11,542 nucleotides of DNA from an uncultured Treponema sp. (GCA_937891125.1 CALAEZ010000106.1:1-11542); one strand, 5' to 3'; counted from the stretch's first letter, positions 1 through 6,349 are shown. Made by a program: numbers and translations. Notes: generated by a model not told the origin, from the letters alone.

Positions 1-689
1 TCCGCGACGGGGACGTGATCAGCGTGATCGGCCCCTCGGGTACTGGCAAAAGCACACTGCTCCGCTGCATCAACCATCTGGAATCCCCAGAAGACGGCCG
101 CATCTGTTTTGACGATTTTACCTTTGACTGTACGCATTATACGCAAAAGGACATCCTTGCGCTCAGAAAACGCACTACCATGGTGTTTCAGTCGTTCAAT
201 TTGTTCCAAAAAAAGACCGCGCTGGAAAACGTCATGGAAGGACTGGTTGTCGTACAAAAAAAGTCAAAAGAAGAAGCCCAACAAATCGCGCTGAGAGAAC
301 TGGAAAAAGTAAAGATGTCCGACCGGCTGAACTACTACCCCAAGCATCTTTCTGGCGGGCAACAACAGCGCGTAGCAATTGCGCGCGGCATCGCCATGAA
401 CCCGGAACTGCTTTTGTTTGACGAGCCGACGAGCGCGCTTGACCCCGAACTCGTCGGCGAAGTGCTGGACACCATCCGCACCATTGCAAACGAAGGCAAC
501 ACCATGCTCATCGTCAGCCATGAGATGAATTTTGTGCGCAACGTGGCAAACAAAATCATCTTTATGGAAAACGGCAACATCGTAGAGATGGGCAGCCCCG
601 AACAAATCTTTGAGTCGCCAAGAAATCAGCGTACCAGAGCGTTCTTAAGCAAAAACGGCATTTCTATTCCGCCGGAATACAATCTATAA
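1..689 (+). CDS. Amino acid ABC transporter ATP-binding protein (5' truncated by the window edge)
   Basis: This is the ATPase subunit that powers uptake of an amino acid across the inner membrane, working with a permease and a periplasmic binding protein that are not in the window. The reading frame is open from position 3 (R-D-G-D-V-I-S-V) with no start, so the gene begins upstream; only about 15-25 N-terminal residues should be missing. Seen in order: Walker A GPSGTGKST (nt 30-56), the Q-loop glutamine in VFQSFNLF, the ABC signature LSGGQQQR (nt 348-371), Walker B LLLFDEP, the D-loop SALD and the H-loop histidine in VSHE. The pattern FNLF plus LSGGQQQRVAIARG is typical of the polar amino acid (GlnQ/HisP) class. 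The stop codon is followed after 15 nt by the next gene, which has its own AAGGAG, so it is co-transcribed with two M20-family genes. Their presence suggests that the substrate is an amino acid or acylated amino acid. The exact substrate cannot be read from the ATPase. Confidence 0.95.
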   Translation, partial: RDGDVISVIGPSGTGKSTLLRCINHLESPEDGRICFDDFTFDCTHYTQKDILALRKRTTMVFQSFNLFQKKTALENVMEGLVVVQKKSKEEAQQIALRELEKVKMSDRLNYYPKHLSGGQQQRVAIARGIAMNPELLLFDEPTSALDPELVGEVLDTIRTIANEGNTMLIVSHEMNFVRNVANKIIFMENGNIVEMGSPEQIFESPRNQRTRAFLSKNGISIPPEYNL

Positions 690-704
690 AAAAAGGAGAC
701 GCAC

Positions 705-1067
705 ATGCTAGAAAAAAATCCAAAACGGACGGGCAGTTTTTACGCCCACATTGAGTTGCTCGGATTGGGCGGACACAGTTCCACGCCATACCGAACACGG
801 AACCCTTTGGTAGCAGGGTTTGAATTTATCCATGCGGTGCAGAACAACGTGTGGTGGGGATTTTCAACGTTTAACAATGTGACGCTTTTTCCCGTTGATT
901 TTACGTCTGGCGTAAAGGCAAATATCATTCCGGAAACGGCTTCCATCACGCTGTACGGCGAATATGCGGAAAAAACGGAATATGAGACCCTGCAGACCAT
1001 CATCAGGACGTCTTTGGACGGCATAAAAGCACTGTATCACGTTGACTACACGGTGACGTATCAATAA
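705..1067 (+). CDS. Stand-alone M20-family dimerization domain (possible remnant of an amidohydrolase)
   Basis: This 120-residue protein matches only the central lid or dimerization domain of M20 peptidases/amidohydrolases. It has the hallmark LGLGGHSSTP at residues 19-28, with the GGH histidine at 24. It then follows the expected order of strands and helices (NVTLFPVDF, then IPETASITLYGEY) up to the domain end near VDYTVTY. The whole metal-binding catalytic domain is absent on both sides: there is no HACGHD, no EE pair and no C-terminal histidine. The start is well supported by GGAG at 695-698, 6 nt before ATG, and the stop lies 1 nt before the next gene's AGGAG, so it is translationally close-coupled. 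It may be a decayed duplicate of an amidohydrolase that lost both catalytic halves. The clean domain boundaries and intact signals also allow a functional regulatory or complementing subunit. Family assignment is firm; function is unknown. Confidence 0.8.
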   Translation: MLEKNPKRTGSFYAHIELLGLGGHSSTPYRTRNPLVAGFEFIHAVQNNVWWGFSTFNNVTLFPVDFTSGVKANIIPETASITLYGEYAEKTEYETLQTIIRTSLDGIKALYHVDYTVTYQ

Positions 1068-1082
1068 AAGGAGTATACCACT

Positions 1083-2246
1083 ATGGCATTAGATTTTAAA
1101 AAACTGGCGGCAGAAAACAACGACTTTCTTATTGAAACGCGCCGCTACCTGCACCGCCATCCTGAAGTGGGCAGCCACGAATTTAACACGAATGCGTTTA
1201 TCAAAAAACATCTGGACGAATGGGGCATTCCCTACAAAGAAGCCGGAGAAACAAGCATTGTGGCTACCATACAGGGTGCGCGCCCCGGCAAAGTGATTGC
1301 CCTGCGCGGCGATTTTGATGCCCTGCCCATTGAAGAAGCGACCGGCTTACCGTTTGCGTCAGAAAACAAAGGCGTTATGCACGCATGCGGGCACGATTTT
1401 CATGCCACGTACATGCTGGGCGTCACAAAAATCTTAAAAGACCTAAAAAATGACATTGCCGGCACGGTCAAAATTATTTTTCAGGAAGGGGAAGAAATTG
1501 GTGCCGGTGCCCGCGAAATTATTGAAGCGCATTTGGTTGATGACGTGCAGAACGTCGTTGCCCTGCATGTCTGGGCAGAAGACCGACTGGGCGAATGGCA
1601 TTTGAACTACGGCATTATGAGCGCACATGGTTCGGGTGCCATCATCGACATAGAGACCAAAGGCGGCGACCGTTCGCATCCAGAATCGGGCAGAAACGCA
1701 TTGCTGGTGGCAACTGATTTGGAAACAAGTTTTACTTCACTTTTGCCGCAGTATGTCGCAAGCGATGACCAAGCCGTTTTTGTTCCCACCGTGGTAAGCG
1801 TAACGGACAAAAGCGATGGCATTCCGGCAAAAGTCCATCTGGAGTTGAATTTCCGCACCTATGACTACGAAGTGGCAAAAGTGCTGGACACGGTCATTGA
1901 CACCATTGCGCAGGGCGTTGCGCGCATACATGACGCAAGCATCAAAGTACAGCACCGGCAACCAAGCCTGTCCGTCGTAAATGACAAAGAAAGCACTGAT
2001 CGCGCGGCGGCCGTCATAGAAACACTGTTTGGCAAAGGTGCGGCAGTATGGAGCCGACCAAACACGGGCGGCGAAAATTTTTCCCGCTTTCTGGAAAAAA
2101 TTCCCGGCGTATACATTCATGTGGGCGCCATCTCCGACGGCAATTTTCATGCGCACCATACCAACAAAACGGATTTTGACGAGCGTGTCCTTGCAAACGG
2201 CGTCGCATTTTTGCTGGCATACGTCTTTACGTACCTGAACGAATAG
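1083..2246 (+). CDS. M20 family amidohydrolase / metallopeptidase (M20D-like)
   Basis: This is a cytosolic binuclear metal (usually Zn or Mn) hydrolase that cleaves amide bonds of N-acyl amino acids or small peptides. At 387 aa it is full length. Visible features are HRHPE (residues 24-28), GDFDALPIEE (76-85), HACGHD with likely metal ligands Cys102 and His104, the catalytic/ligand pair Glu137-Glu138 in QEGEE, His162 in ALHVW, and the C-terminal ligand His359 in HHTNKTDFDE. The dimerization domain spans about residues 183-292. The GGH signature found in most relatives reads GGDRSHP here, so aspartate 196 sits at the usual histidine position and a histidine occurs three residues later. The start is supported by AGGAG at 1069-1073 with 9-nt spacing. 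It ends an operon with an amino acid ABC ATPase and a free dimerization domain, which points to a scavenging role. HipO/YxeP-like hydrolases, IAA-amino acid hydrolases and N-acetyl-diaminopimelate deacetylase are all in this family; the substrate is not decided. Confidence 0.92.
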   Translation: MALDFKKLAAENNDFLIETRRYLHRHPEVGSHEFNTNAFIKKHLDEWGIPYKEAGETSIVATIQGARPGKVIALRGDFDALPIEEATGLPFASENKGVMHACGHDFHATYMLGVTKILKDLKNDIAGTVKIIFQEGEEIGAGAREIIEAHLVDDVQNVVALHVWAEDRLGEWHLNYGIMSAHGSGAIIDIETKGGDRSHPESGRNALLVATDLETSFTSLLPQYVASDDQAVFVPTVVSVTDKSDGIPAKVHLELNFRTYDYEVAKVLDTVIDTIAQGVARIHDASIKVQHRQPSLSVVNDKESTDRAAAVIETLFGKGAAVWSRPNTGGENFSRFLEKIPGVYIHVGAISDGNFHAHHTNKTDFDERVLANGVAFLLAYVFTYLNE

Positions 2247-2255
2247 ACGACATAC

Positions 2256-2294
2256 AAAAAAAAGAACGGCTCGCATCCAGCACGGACGCGAGCC
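2256..2294 (-). terminator. Rho-independent terminator of gdhA
   Basis: Read on the minus strand, a 7-bp stem GGCTCGC/GCGAGCC (2288-2294 with 2268-2274) extends inward through a TCC/GGA pairing. It is followed by four bases and eight T residues (2263-2256). It lies about 70 nt after the gdhA stop codon. On the plus strand the same hairpin has no T run, so it is not convincing as a terminator for the M20 operon. Confidence 0.75.
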
Positions 2295-2296
2295 CG

Positions 2297-2346
2297 GAAC
2301 ATTCGCCTGCGGCGAAGTTCTGCGAGTTTGCTTTCGCAAACTCGTA
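2297..2346 (-). repeat. Two tandem stable hairpins in the gdhA 3' UTR
   Basis: Between the gdhA stop and its terminator lie two further perfect inverted repeats. The first is CGAGTTTGC/GCAAACTCG (2323-2331 with 2336-2344), whose minus-strand loop is GAAA, a GNRA tetraloop closed by C-G. The second is TTCGCC/GGCGAA (2302-2307 with 2311-2316), flanked by GAAC/GTTC. With the terminator they make three consecutive hairpins in about 80 bases. They may stabilise the gdhA mRNA 3' end, or they may belong to a dispersed palindromic repeat family. Only one copy is present in this window. Confidence 0.6.
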
Positions 2347-2364
2347 GCATTAGTTGAATTCCGC

Positions 2365-3729
2365 TTAGACTAATCCTTGCGCCATCATTGCTCTTGCGAC
2401 CTTGAGGAAGCCGTAGATGTTTGCGCCGGAAACATAATCCGCTTTGGTGGCGTATTTTTCTGCCGTGGCGTAGGCGTTGTCGTGGATGTTGGTCATAATC
2501 TGCTTGAGCTTTGCGTCTACTTCTTCGAAGCTCCAGCTAAGGCGTTCTGAGTTCTGGCTCATTTCGAGACCGGAAACTGCAACACCACCAGCGTTTGCTG
2601 CCTTTCCAGGTGCGAACATTACCTTGTTCTTCTGGAAGTGCTCGATTGCTTCTGCGCGTGTAGGCATGTTTGCACCTTCTGCTACAAGCCATACTCCGTT
2701 TGCAACCATCTTCTGTGCGTCTTCAAGATAGATTTCGTCCTGTGTTGCGCATGGGAATGCAAGGTCAGCCTTTACGCCCCAAGGTTTTTCTCCCTTGAAG
2801 AACTTTGCCTTTGGATATTTCTTTACGTATTCGTCAATCTTCTTGTGTTCAGCGCGGAACTGCTTTACAAACTCAAGTTTTTCTGCGTCGATTCCGTCTT
2901 CGTCAAGGATGTATCCAGATGAGTCAGACAGAGTGATAACCTTGCCTCCAAGCTGAGTTACTTTTTCACAAGCGTACTGAGCTACGTTTCCGTCGCCAGA
3001 GATGATGCAGGTCTTTCCCTTAAAGTCTGTTCCTGCAGCCTTGAGCATACATTCTGCAAAGTAGATAAGACCGTAGCCTGTTGCCTCAGGGCGAATCAAT
3101 GAACCGCCAAAGTCCAAGCCCTTACCAGTTAAAACGCCAGTAAACTCGTTGCGGATTCTCTTGTACTGACCAAACATCCATGCAACTTCGCGTCCGCCAA
3201 CGCCCTTGTCGCCAGCTGGAACGTCTGTATCTGGGCCGATGTGGCGGTACAGTTCTGTCATAAAGCTCTGACAGAAGCGCATAACTTCGCCGTCTGATTT
3301 TCCGTGTGGGTCAAAGTCTGAACCACCCTTGCCGCCACCCATTGGGAGCGTTGTAAGGCTGTTCTTCAAAACCTGCTCAAAGCCAAGGAATTTAAGAACG
3401 TCAAGACCGACTTCCGGAGAGAAGCGGAGACCGCCTTTGTACGGACCGATTGCGCTGTTAAACTGAACGCGGAAGCCGCGGTTTACATGAGGTTTTCCCT
3501 GATCATCTGTCCACGGAACGCGGAACATGATGATGCGCTCCGGCTCTACAAAGCGTTCAAGAACAGCTGTAGCCTCAAGCTCCGGCATGGTGTCTACAAC
3601 CGGTGAAAGGGTCTCAAGAACCAGACCGGCTGCCTGCAGGAAGTGCTCCTGGTCGGCATAGCGGGCCTGCAGGTCTTCCCAAACACGCTTACAGTAAGCG
3701 TTCTTCACATTGAATGATTTGATAGCCAT
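2365..3729 (-). CDS. gdhA: NADP-type glutamate dehydrogenase
   Basis: This cytosolic hexameric enzyme makes glutamate from 2-oxoglutarate and ammonium with NAD(P)H. The 454-aa length fits the bacterial small-subunit class. Substrate-domain motifs are YKGGLRF (Lys98), LKNSLTTLPMGGGKGG (Lys122 and catalytic Lys134) and TDVPAGDKGVGGRE (Asp174, the expected proton-transfer acid). The Rossmann nucleotide-binding part has SGDGNVAQYA near 244-253 and SDSSG at 268-272, the latter usual in NADP-dependent members. A longer reading frame reaches 3825. I chose the ATG at 3729 because AAGGAG (3744-3739) lies 9 nt before it, the protein then begins MAIKSFN at the normal family position, and the upstream extension would overlap a structured leader. 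The gene is monocistronic, with its own promoter, leader and terminator. Its codons look biased differently from neighbouring genes (AAG-rich for lysine), consistent with high expression. Cofactor preference is inferred from the motif, not proven. Confidence 0.96.
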   Translation of the reverse strand: MAIKSFNVKNAYCKRVWEDLQARYADQEHFLQAAGLVLETLSPVVDTMPELEATAVLERFVEPERIIMFRVPWTDDQGKPHVNRGFRVQFNSAIGPYKGGLRFSPEVGLDVLKFLGFEQVLKNSLTTLPMGGGKGGSDFDPHGKSDGEVMRFCQSFMTELYRHIGPDTDVPAGDKGVGGREVAWMFGQYKRIRNEFTGVLTGKGLDFGGSLIRPEATGYGLIYFAECMLKAAGTDFKGKTCIISGDGNVAQYACEKVTQLGGKVITLSDSSGYILDEDGIDAEKLEFVKQFRAEHKKIDEYVKKYPKAKFFKGEKPWGVKADLAFPCATQDEIYLEDAQKMVANGVWLVAEGANMPTRAEAIEHFQKNKVMFAPGKAANAGGVAVSGLEMSQNSERLSWSFEEVDAKLKQIMTNIHDNAYATAEKYATKADYVSGANIYGFLKVARAMMAQGLV

Positions 3730-3790
3730 TTTTTTTGTCTCCTTAACTGGTGGCGATTTTGACCGTTTGCGCCCGCCGTGCAGCAGGCAC

Positions 3791-3869
3791 AAAAAAAGCG
3801 TCATACATAAATCACTTTTCGACACTGCACCCGTAAGGAGCGCACCGAAGAGTGCCTTGTGTATGACGC
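3791..3869 (-). promoter_or_regulatory. Structured gdhA leader ending in a terminator-like T run (candidate attenuator or riboswitch)
   Basis: On the minus strand a perfect 10-bp closing stem GCGTCATACA/TGTATGACGC (3869-3860 with 3807-3798) encloses about 52 nt and is followed directly by seven T residues (3797-3791). Inside, GGCACT/AGTGTC (one G-U pair) and GCGCTC/GGGTGC (two G-U pairs) can nest into an extended hairpin. The element sits about 60 nt before the gdhA ATG and just after the predicted transcription start. An alternative hairpin ATGAC/GTCAT (3878-3874 with 3867-3863) uses part of the left arm of the closing stem, so the two folds exclude each other. I recognise no known riboswitch class in it. 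Confidence 0.6.
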
Positions 3870-3884
3870 CGTTGTCATGGTCTA

Positions 3885-3913
3885 ACTATATCGAACGCAC
3901 ACAAAAATGTCTA
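3885..3913 (-). promoter_or_regulatory. Sigma70-type promoter of gdhA
   Basis: On the minus strand, -35 TAGACA (3913-3908) and -10 TATAGT (3890-3885) are separated by exactly 17 bp, each 5 of 6 to consensus. Transcription would start near 3878, giving a leader of about 149 nt before gdhA. Confidence 0.7.
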
Positions 3914-3927
3914 GCTTTTTGTGTGCG
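3896..3927. repeat. 12-bp perfect inverted repeat around the gdhA -35 box (candidate operator)
   Basis: The arms CGCACACAAAAA (3896-3907) and TTTTTGTGTGCG (3916-3927) are perfect inverted complements with an 8-bp centre that contains the -35 hexamer. No T run follows on either strand, so it is not a terminator. Its position suggests a binding site for a dimeric regulator that would block the polymerase; the regulator is unknown. Confidence 0.6.
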
Positions 3928-3933
3928 ATTTTC

Positions 3934-3980
3934 AAAAAAACTGCATTCACTTTAGCAAAACTAAAGTATTTTTAGTGCAG
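3934..3980 (-). terminator. Rho-independent terminator of the RpiB/LacA-like gene
   Basis: On the minus strand CTGCA/TGCAG (3980-3976 with 3945-3941), CACT/AGTG and CTTTAG/CTAAAG (3966-3961 with 3955-3950) stack into one long interrupted hairpin, followed by seven T residues (3940-3934). It begins only 5 nt after the stop codon of the upstream gene and separates it from gdhA. Confidence 0.8.
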
Positions 3981-3984
3981 CCGT

Positions 3985-4629
3985 TTACATGCATTTCTTT
4001 ACCGCTTCTTTTACGCGATCGTCTTTAGCATCGCGGAAGAAGTATTCGGCAAAGTGCTCGCCTGCAAATGCGCCCTTTACCAGTTCTGCATCGTATTTTA
4101 CAAGGTCAGAAAGAATGTCGCAGAAGTCGCGGTAGGTCACTTTTTTCACTTCATCTAAAATCTTTTTGTTGCGCTGCTCAGGAACGGCGCGCTCGCGTGG
4201 ATAGCCCTGTCCGCTTGGCTCGCAGAAAAGCTTTTCAAAAATGTACTCAAGATTTAGGTCGCCACCCCAGCCAAAGCCTTTTGCAAACGGAATTGCAATT
4301 GCGTTTCCATCGTTAATCTGTGCAAAGGTGTACGCATCAAGCGGATCTTCTACGTGGCCGCAGATAACGCCCGGGAAACTGTTTAACGCAAGCATGGCGC
4401 CTTCGCCCGTGCCGCAGCCGGTAACAACGTAATCTGCAGCGCCTGCATTCAAGATAGCTGCCGCCAGAATGCCATTCTGCACGTAGGTAAGCTGCGCTTT
4501 ATCATCTGCAGCATACATGCCGTAGTTTACAACCTCAAAGCCATGCGCATCTGCAACCTTTTTGAGCGCGTTAAAGATAACTGCATTTTTTGCAGCCTGA
4601 CTGTTTTCGTTAATCAATGCGATTTTCAT
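3985..4629 (-). CDS. RpiB/LacA/LacB-family sugar-phosphate isomerase with C-terminal extension
   Basis: This is a cytosolic aldose-ketose isomerase of the ribose-5-phosphate isomerase B / galactose-6-phosphate isomerase fold. The first 120 or so residues carry the family pattern: an MKIALINENSQAAK start, VVTGCGTGEGAM with the likely catalytic Cys72, PGVICGHVEDPLDA, and QINDGNAIAIPFAKGFG. Classical RpiB is about 150 aa; this protein has 214 aa, with an extra helical tail from about residue 135, as in the longer RpiB-like subgroup with a C-terminal Ribose5P_isom_C-type domain. The ATG at 4629 was chosen because GGAG lies 9 nt upstream and the longer start at 4650 would overlap the predicted transcription start. 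It is a single-gene unit with its own promoter and terminator. The natural sugar phosphate (ribose-5-P, or another such as galactose-6-P) cannot be decided; no partner sugar genes are adjacent. Confidence 0.85.
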   Translation of the reverse strand: MKIALINENSQAAKNAVIFNALKKVADAHGFEVVNYGMYAADDKAQLTYVQNGILAAAILNAGAADYVVTGCGTGEGAMLALNSFPGVICGHVEDPLDAYTFAQINDGNAIAIPFAKGFGWGGDLNLEYIFEKLFCEPSGQGYPRERAVPEQRNKKILDEVKKVTYRDFCDILSDLVKYDAELVKGAFAGEHFAEYFFRDAKDDRVKEAVKKCM

Positions 4630-4660
4630 ACAAAACACTCCAGAAATCAAATATATGAAA

Positions 4661-4689
4661 AGTATAGCAAAAAACGGGAGCCATGAAAA
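4661..4689 (-). promoter_or_regulatory. Promoter of the RpiB/LacA-like gene
   Basis: On the minus strand, -10 TATACT (4666-4661, 5 of 6) lies 17 bp after a weak -35 TTTTCA (4689-4684, 4 of 6). The start would be near 4654, leaving about 25 nt of leader with a GGAG ribosome site. Confidence 0.5.
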
Positions 4690-4775
4690 CCGCGCCGACA
4701 GACATGCGCAAGGAACTCATGTTGTACACAATCTCTCTTAAATCTTGAAAAAAAAACAAATTTTTCGTCAACTTT

Positions 4776-4805
4776 TATACAGTTTTAATCAATGTGTATT
4801 ACAAT
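4776..4805 (+). promoter_or_regulatory. Promoter of the VTC/DUF4956 operon
   Basis: -10 TACAAT (4800-4805, 5 of 6) lies 18 bp after TATACA (4776-4781, 4 of 6), with A/T tracts further upstream at 4747-4765. The -10 box ends only 9 bases before the ATG, so the transcript would start about 3 bases before the start codon. Confidence 0.45.
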
Positions 4806-4814
4806 ATTTAAAGT

Positions 4815-5552
4815 ATGGCAATTGAAGTTTTTAACCGCCGCGAAATTAAATATATGCTCACGGACGCCGACAGGGAAGCGCTTCTTGCCATTATTGACAA
4901 TTACATGAACAGCGATCCGTTCAACAAGGACGGCAAAACATATTCCATCTGCAATCTGTATTTAGACACCGACTCTGACGAGCTGATCCGCAAGTCACTG
5001 GAAAAGCCTGCATTCAAAGAGAAAATCCGCCTGCGCAGCTACGGACAGGTCGGACTGGGCGACAAGGTTTTTCTGGAAAGCAAGAAAAAATTTGACGGCG
5101 TAGTAAACAAGCGCCGCACGAATTTTATTCTTGAAGATGTCTACCGCTATTTTGACTCAAAGGAAATTCCTGACTTAGATGACCCGCAGGGAATTTCTTC
5201 CCGCGTCAAAATGAACCGGCAGGTGCTGCATGAAATCGACTACATCATGCACTTTTACCCGTTAAAGCCGCGTGTCTTTATTTCGTACGACCGCTGGGCT
5301 TTTTTTGAAAAAGGCAATTCAGATTTCCGCCTGACAATCGACACCAACATACAGACGCGGCGCACCGATTTGCGCTTAGATTCTCCGGCGTATGGCGAGC
5401 AGCTGCTTGCACCGGGACAATGGCTTATGGAAGCAAAGGCATTTAAGGCGTTTCCGCTATGGTTCGTGCATTTTCTTTCAAGCAGAAAGATTTACAACAC
5501 GCCTTTTTCTAAATACGGTACTGAATATAAACAGCATTTAGCAAAAATCTAA
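4815..5552 (+). CDS. VTC-domain protein (polyphosphate polymerase-like, triphosphate tunnel fold)
   Basis: The 245-aa soluble protein fits the VTC domain, the catalytic part of yeast Vtc4 that makes polyphosphate from ATP in a basic beta-barrel tunnel. Tunnel-type residues are visible strand by strand: Arg8, Arg9, Glu10 and Lys12 in FNRREIKYML, NLYLD (47-51), Lys70 plus Arg72 and Arg74 in KIRLRSYG, Glu88 and Lys90 in FLESKKK, Lys99-Arg101, Arg160 in SYDRWAF, Asp176 in LTIDTN, and Glu206 with Lys208 in LMEAKAF, ending with the family tail SKYGTEYK. No membrane segment is seen, so it should act in the cytosol. It is followed after 18 nt by a DUF4956 membrane gene, a frequent partner of bacterial VTC proteins. 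No Shine-Dalgarno sequence precedes the ATG, yet the family N-terminus fits exactly here. Polyphosphate synthesis is inferred from the fold; some bacterial VTC proteins may use other substrates. Confidence 0.88.
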   Translation: MAIEVFNRREIKYMLTDADREALLAIIDNYMNSDPFNKDGKTYSICNLYLDTDSDELIRKSLEKPAFKEKIRLRSYGQVGLGDKVFLESKKKFDGVVNKRRTNFILEDVYRYFDSKEIPDLDDPQGISSRVKMNRQVLHEIDYIMHFYPLKPRVFISYDRWAFFEKGNSDFRLTIDTNIQTRRTDLRLDSPAYGEQLLAPGQWLMEAKAFKAFPLWFVHFLSSRKIYNTPFSKYGTEYKQHLAKI

Positions 5553-5570
5553 AGGGGCAGGAGAAAATTT

Positions 5571-6242
5571 ATGGATTTTTTAAGTGGATTTGTCATTGAC
5601 GCAGAATCGCTGAGCATTCTGTTCAGCATGGTCATGGGACTCATTGCAGGCGGCATCATCGCCGGCGGCTATGTCCTTGCAAACAACGGCAAGCGCTATT
5701 CACGCAATTTTGTCATCACCGTGCTGCTGCTGCCGGTCATCATGGCAATCATTATCCCGTTTATCGCCACGGATTTGAAAAAGACGCTGTCGCTTGCCGG
5801 TGTTTTTGCGCTGGTGCGCTTCCGCAGCATTCCGGGCGACTCTAAAGACATTCTCTACACATTCTTTGCAGCAGCAGCCGGTCTTGTCATCGGCTTAGGA
5901 AGCTACTTCATCGGCTTTGTGCTCGTCATTTTTGTAAGCGTCCTGTTTGTGCTAATGAGCCGCTGCTGGAGGGTTGCTGAAAAGCAGATTCTGAAAATCA
6001 CGATTCCCGAAGACATGAACTACAAGGACGTATTTACCGACCTGTTTGACAAATATCTGGTAAAATACGGCATAAAAAACGTAAAGACGAGCAACATGGG
6101 AACGCTGTTCACCATTTCGTACTGGGTACAGCCCAAAAAAGACTGCGACACGAAAGCGTTCATCGATGAGCTGCGCACGCGAAACGGCAACCTGAACATC
6201 ATTCTGGAAAACCCCGACGACCAACTGGTGCCGGTTCTGTAA
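5571..6242 (+). CDS. DUF4956 family inner-membrane protein
   Basis: This is a 223-aa integral membrane protein of unknown function. The N-terminal half holds about four hydrophobic segments, near residues 14-37, 47-66, 91-111 and 110-129. Between the second and third lies the family's conserved stretch GVFALVRFRSIPGDSKDI (77-94), in which the charged RFR motif precedes the third helix. The C-terminal 80 residues are soluble and alternate strands and helices, ending in a strand-rich LNIILEN region, probably in the cytosol. AGGAG at 5559-5563 with 7-nt spacing fixes the start. It shares an operon with the VTC-domain gene and is probably its membrane partner, perhaps for anchoring or moving the polymer. 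In yeast the VTC membrane part is an unrelated domain fused to the polymerase, so this role is inferred. A bidirectional terminator follows 26 bp later. Confidence 0.85.
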   Translation: MDFLSGFVIDAESLSILFSMVMGLIAGGIIAGGYVLANNGKRYSRNFVITVLLLPVIMAIIIPFIATDLKKTLSLAGVFALVRFRSIPGDSKDILYTFFAAAAGLVIGLGSYFIGFVLVIFVSVLFVLMSRCWRVAEKQILKITIPEDMNYKDVFTDLFDKYLVKYGIKNVKTSNMGTLFTISYWVQPKKDCDTKAFIDELRTRNGNLNIILENPDDQLVPVL

Positions 6243-6267
6243 GCAGCCGCACCGGCTCGCGAGCCCT

Positions 6268-6318
6268 AAAAAATGCCGCATGCAAGGCTTTGAAAAGCAT
6301 ATCCATGCGGCTTTTTTT
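6268..6318. terminator. Bidirectional terminator between convergent operons
   Basis: The 8-bp stem GCCGCATG/CATGCGGC (6275-6282 with 6304-6311) has an inner GCTTT/AAAGC pairing. On the plus strand seven T residues (6312-6318) follow at once. On the minus strand one A and then six T residues (6273-6268) follow. It can end both the DUF4956 operon and the barrel-protein operon. A separate 12-bp palindrome GGCTCGCGAGCC lies at 6254-6265. Confidence 0.85.
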
Positions 6319-6349
6319 GCGATACCATAAAAGTCTGAACGCTAATCTG

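Noticed and set aside
1737..2339. 200-codon open frame antisense to the M20 amidohydrolase
   Set aside because: It lies in the shadow of a well-supported gene, has an arginine/cysteine-rich composition typical of antisense frames, and has no recognisable domain.
2267..2346. Hairpins after the M20 gene as a plus-strand terminator of the amino-acid operon
   Set aside because: None is followed by a T run on the plus strand; the T run is only on the minus strand, for gdhA.
3730..3825. 32-residue N-terminal extension of glutamate dehydrogenase from an upstream in-frame ATG
   Set aside because: It has no ribosome site, starts inside the structured leader, is unlike the family N-terminus, and the ATG at 3729 has AAGGAG at the right distance.
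3730..3850. Resemblance of ACGG loops in the gdhA leader to a guanidine-II (mini-ykkC) riboswitch
   Set aside because: The ACGG sequences are not placed as tetraloops closed by matching stems, and the spacing does not fit.
4630..4650. Seven-residue longer start for the RpiB/LacA-like protein
   Set aside because: It would begin at or before the predicted transcription start and lacks a ribosome site; MKIALIN at 4629 fits the family.
4683..4748. 21-codon plus-strand ORF upstream of the VTC gene (possible leader peptide)
   Set aside because: Its GGGAG is only 2 bases from the ATG and it lies upstream of the predicted VTC promoter; it overlaps the -35 region of the opposite gene.
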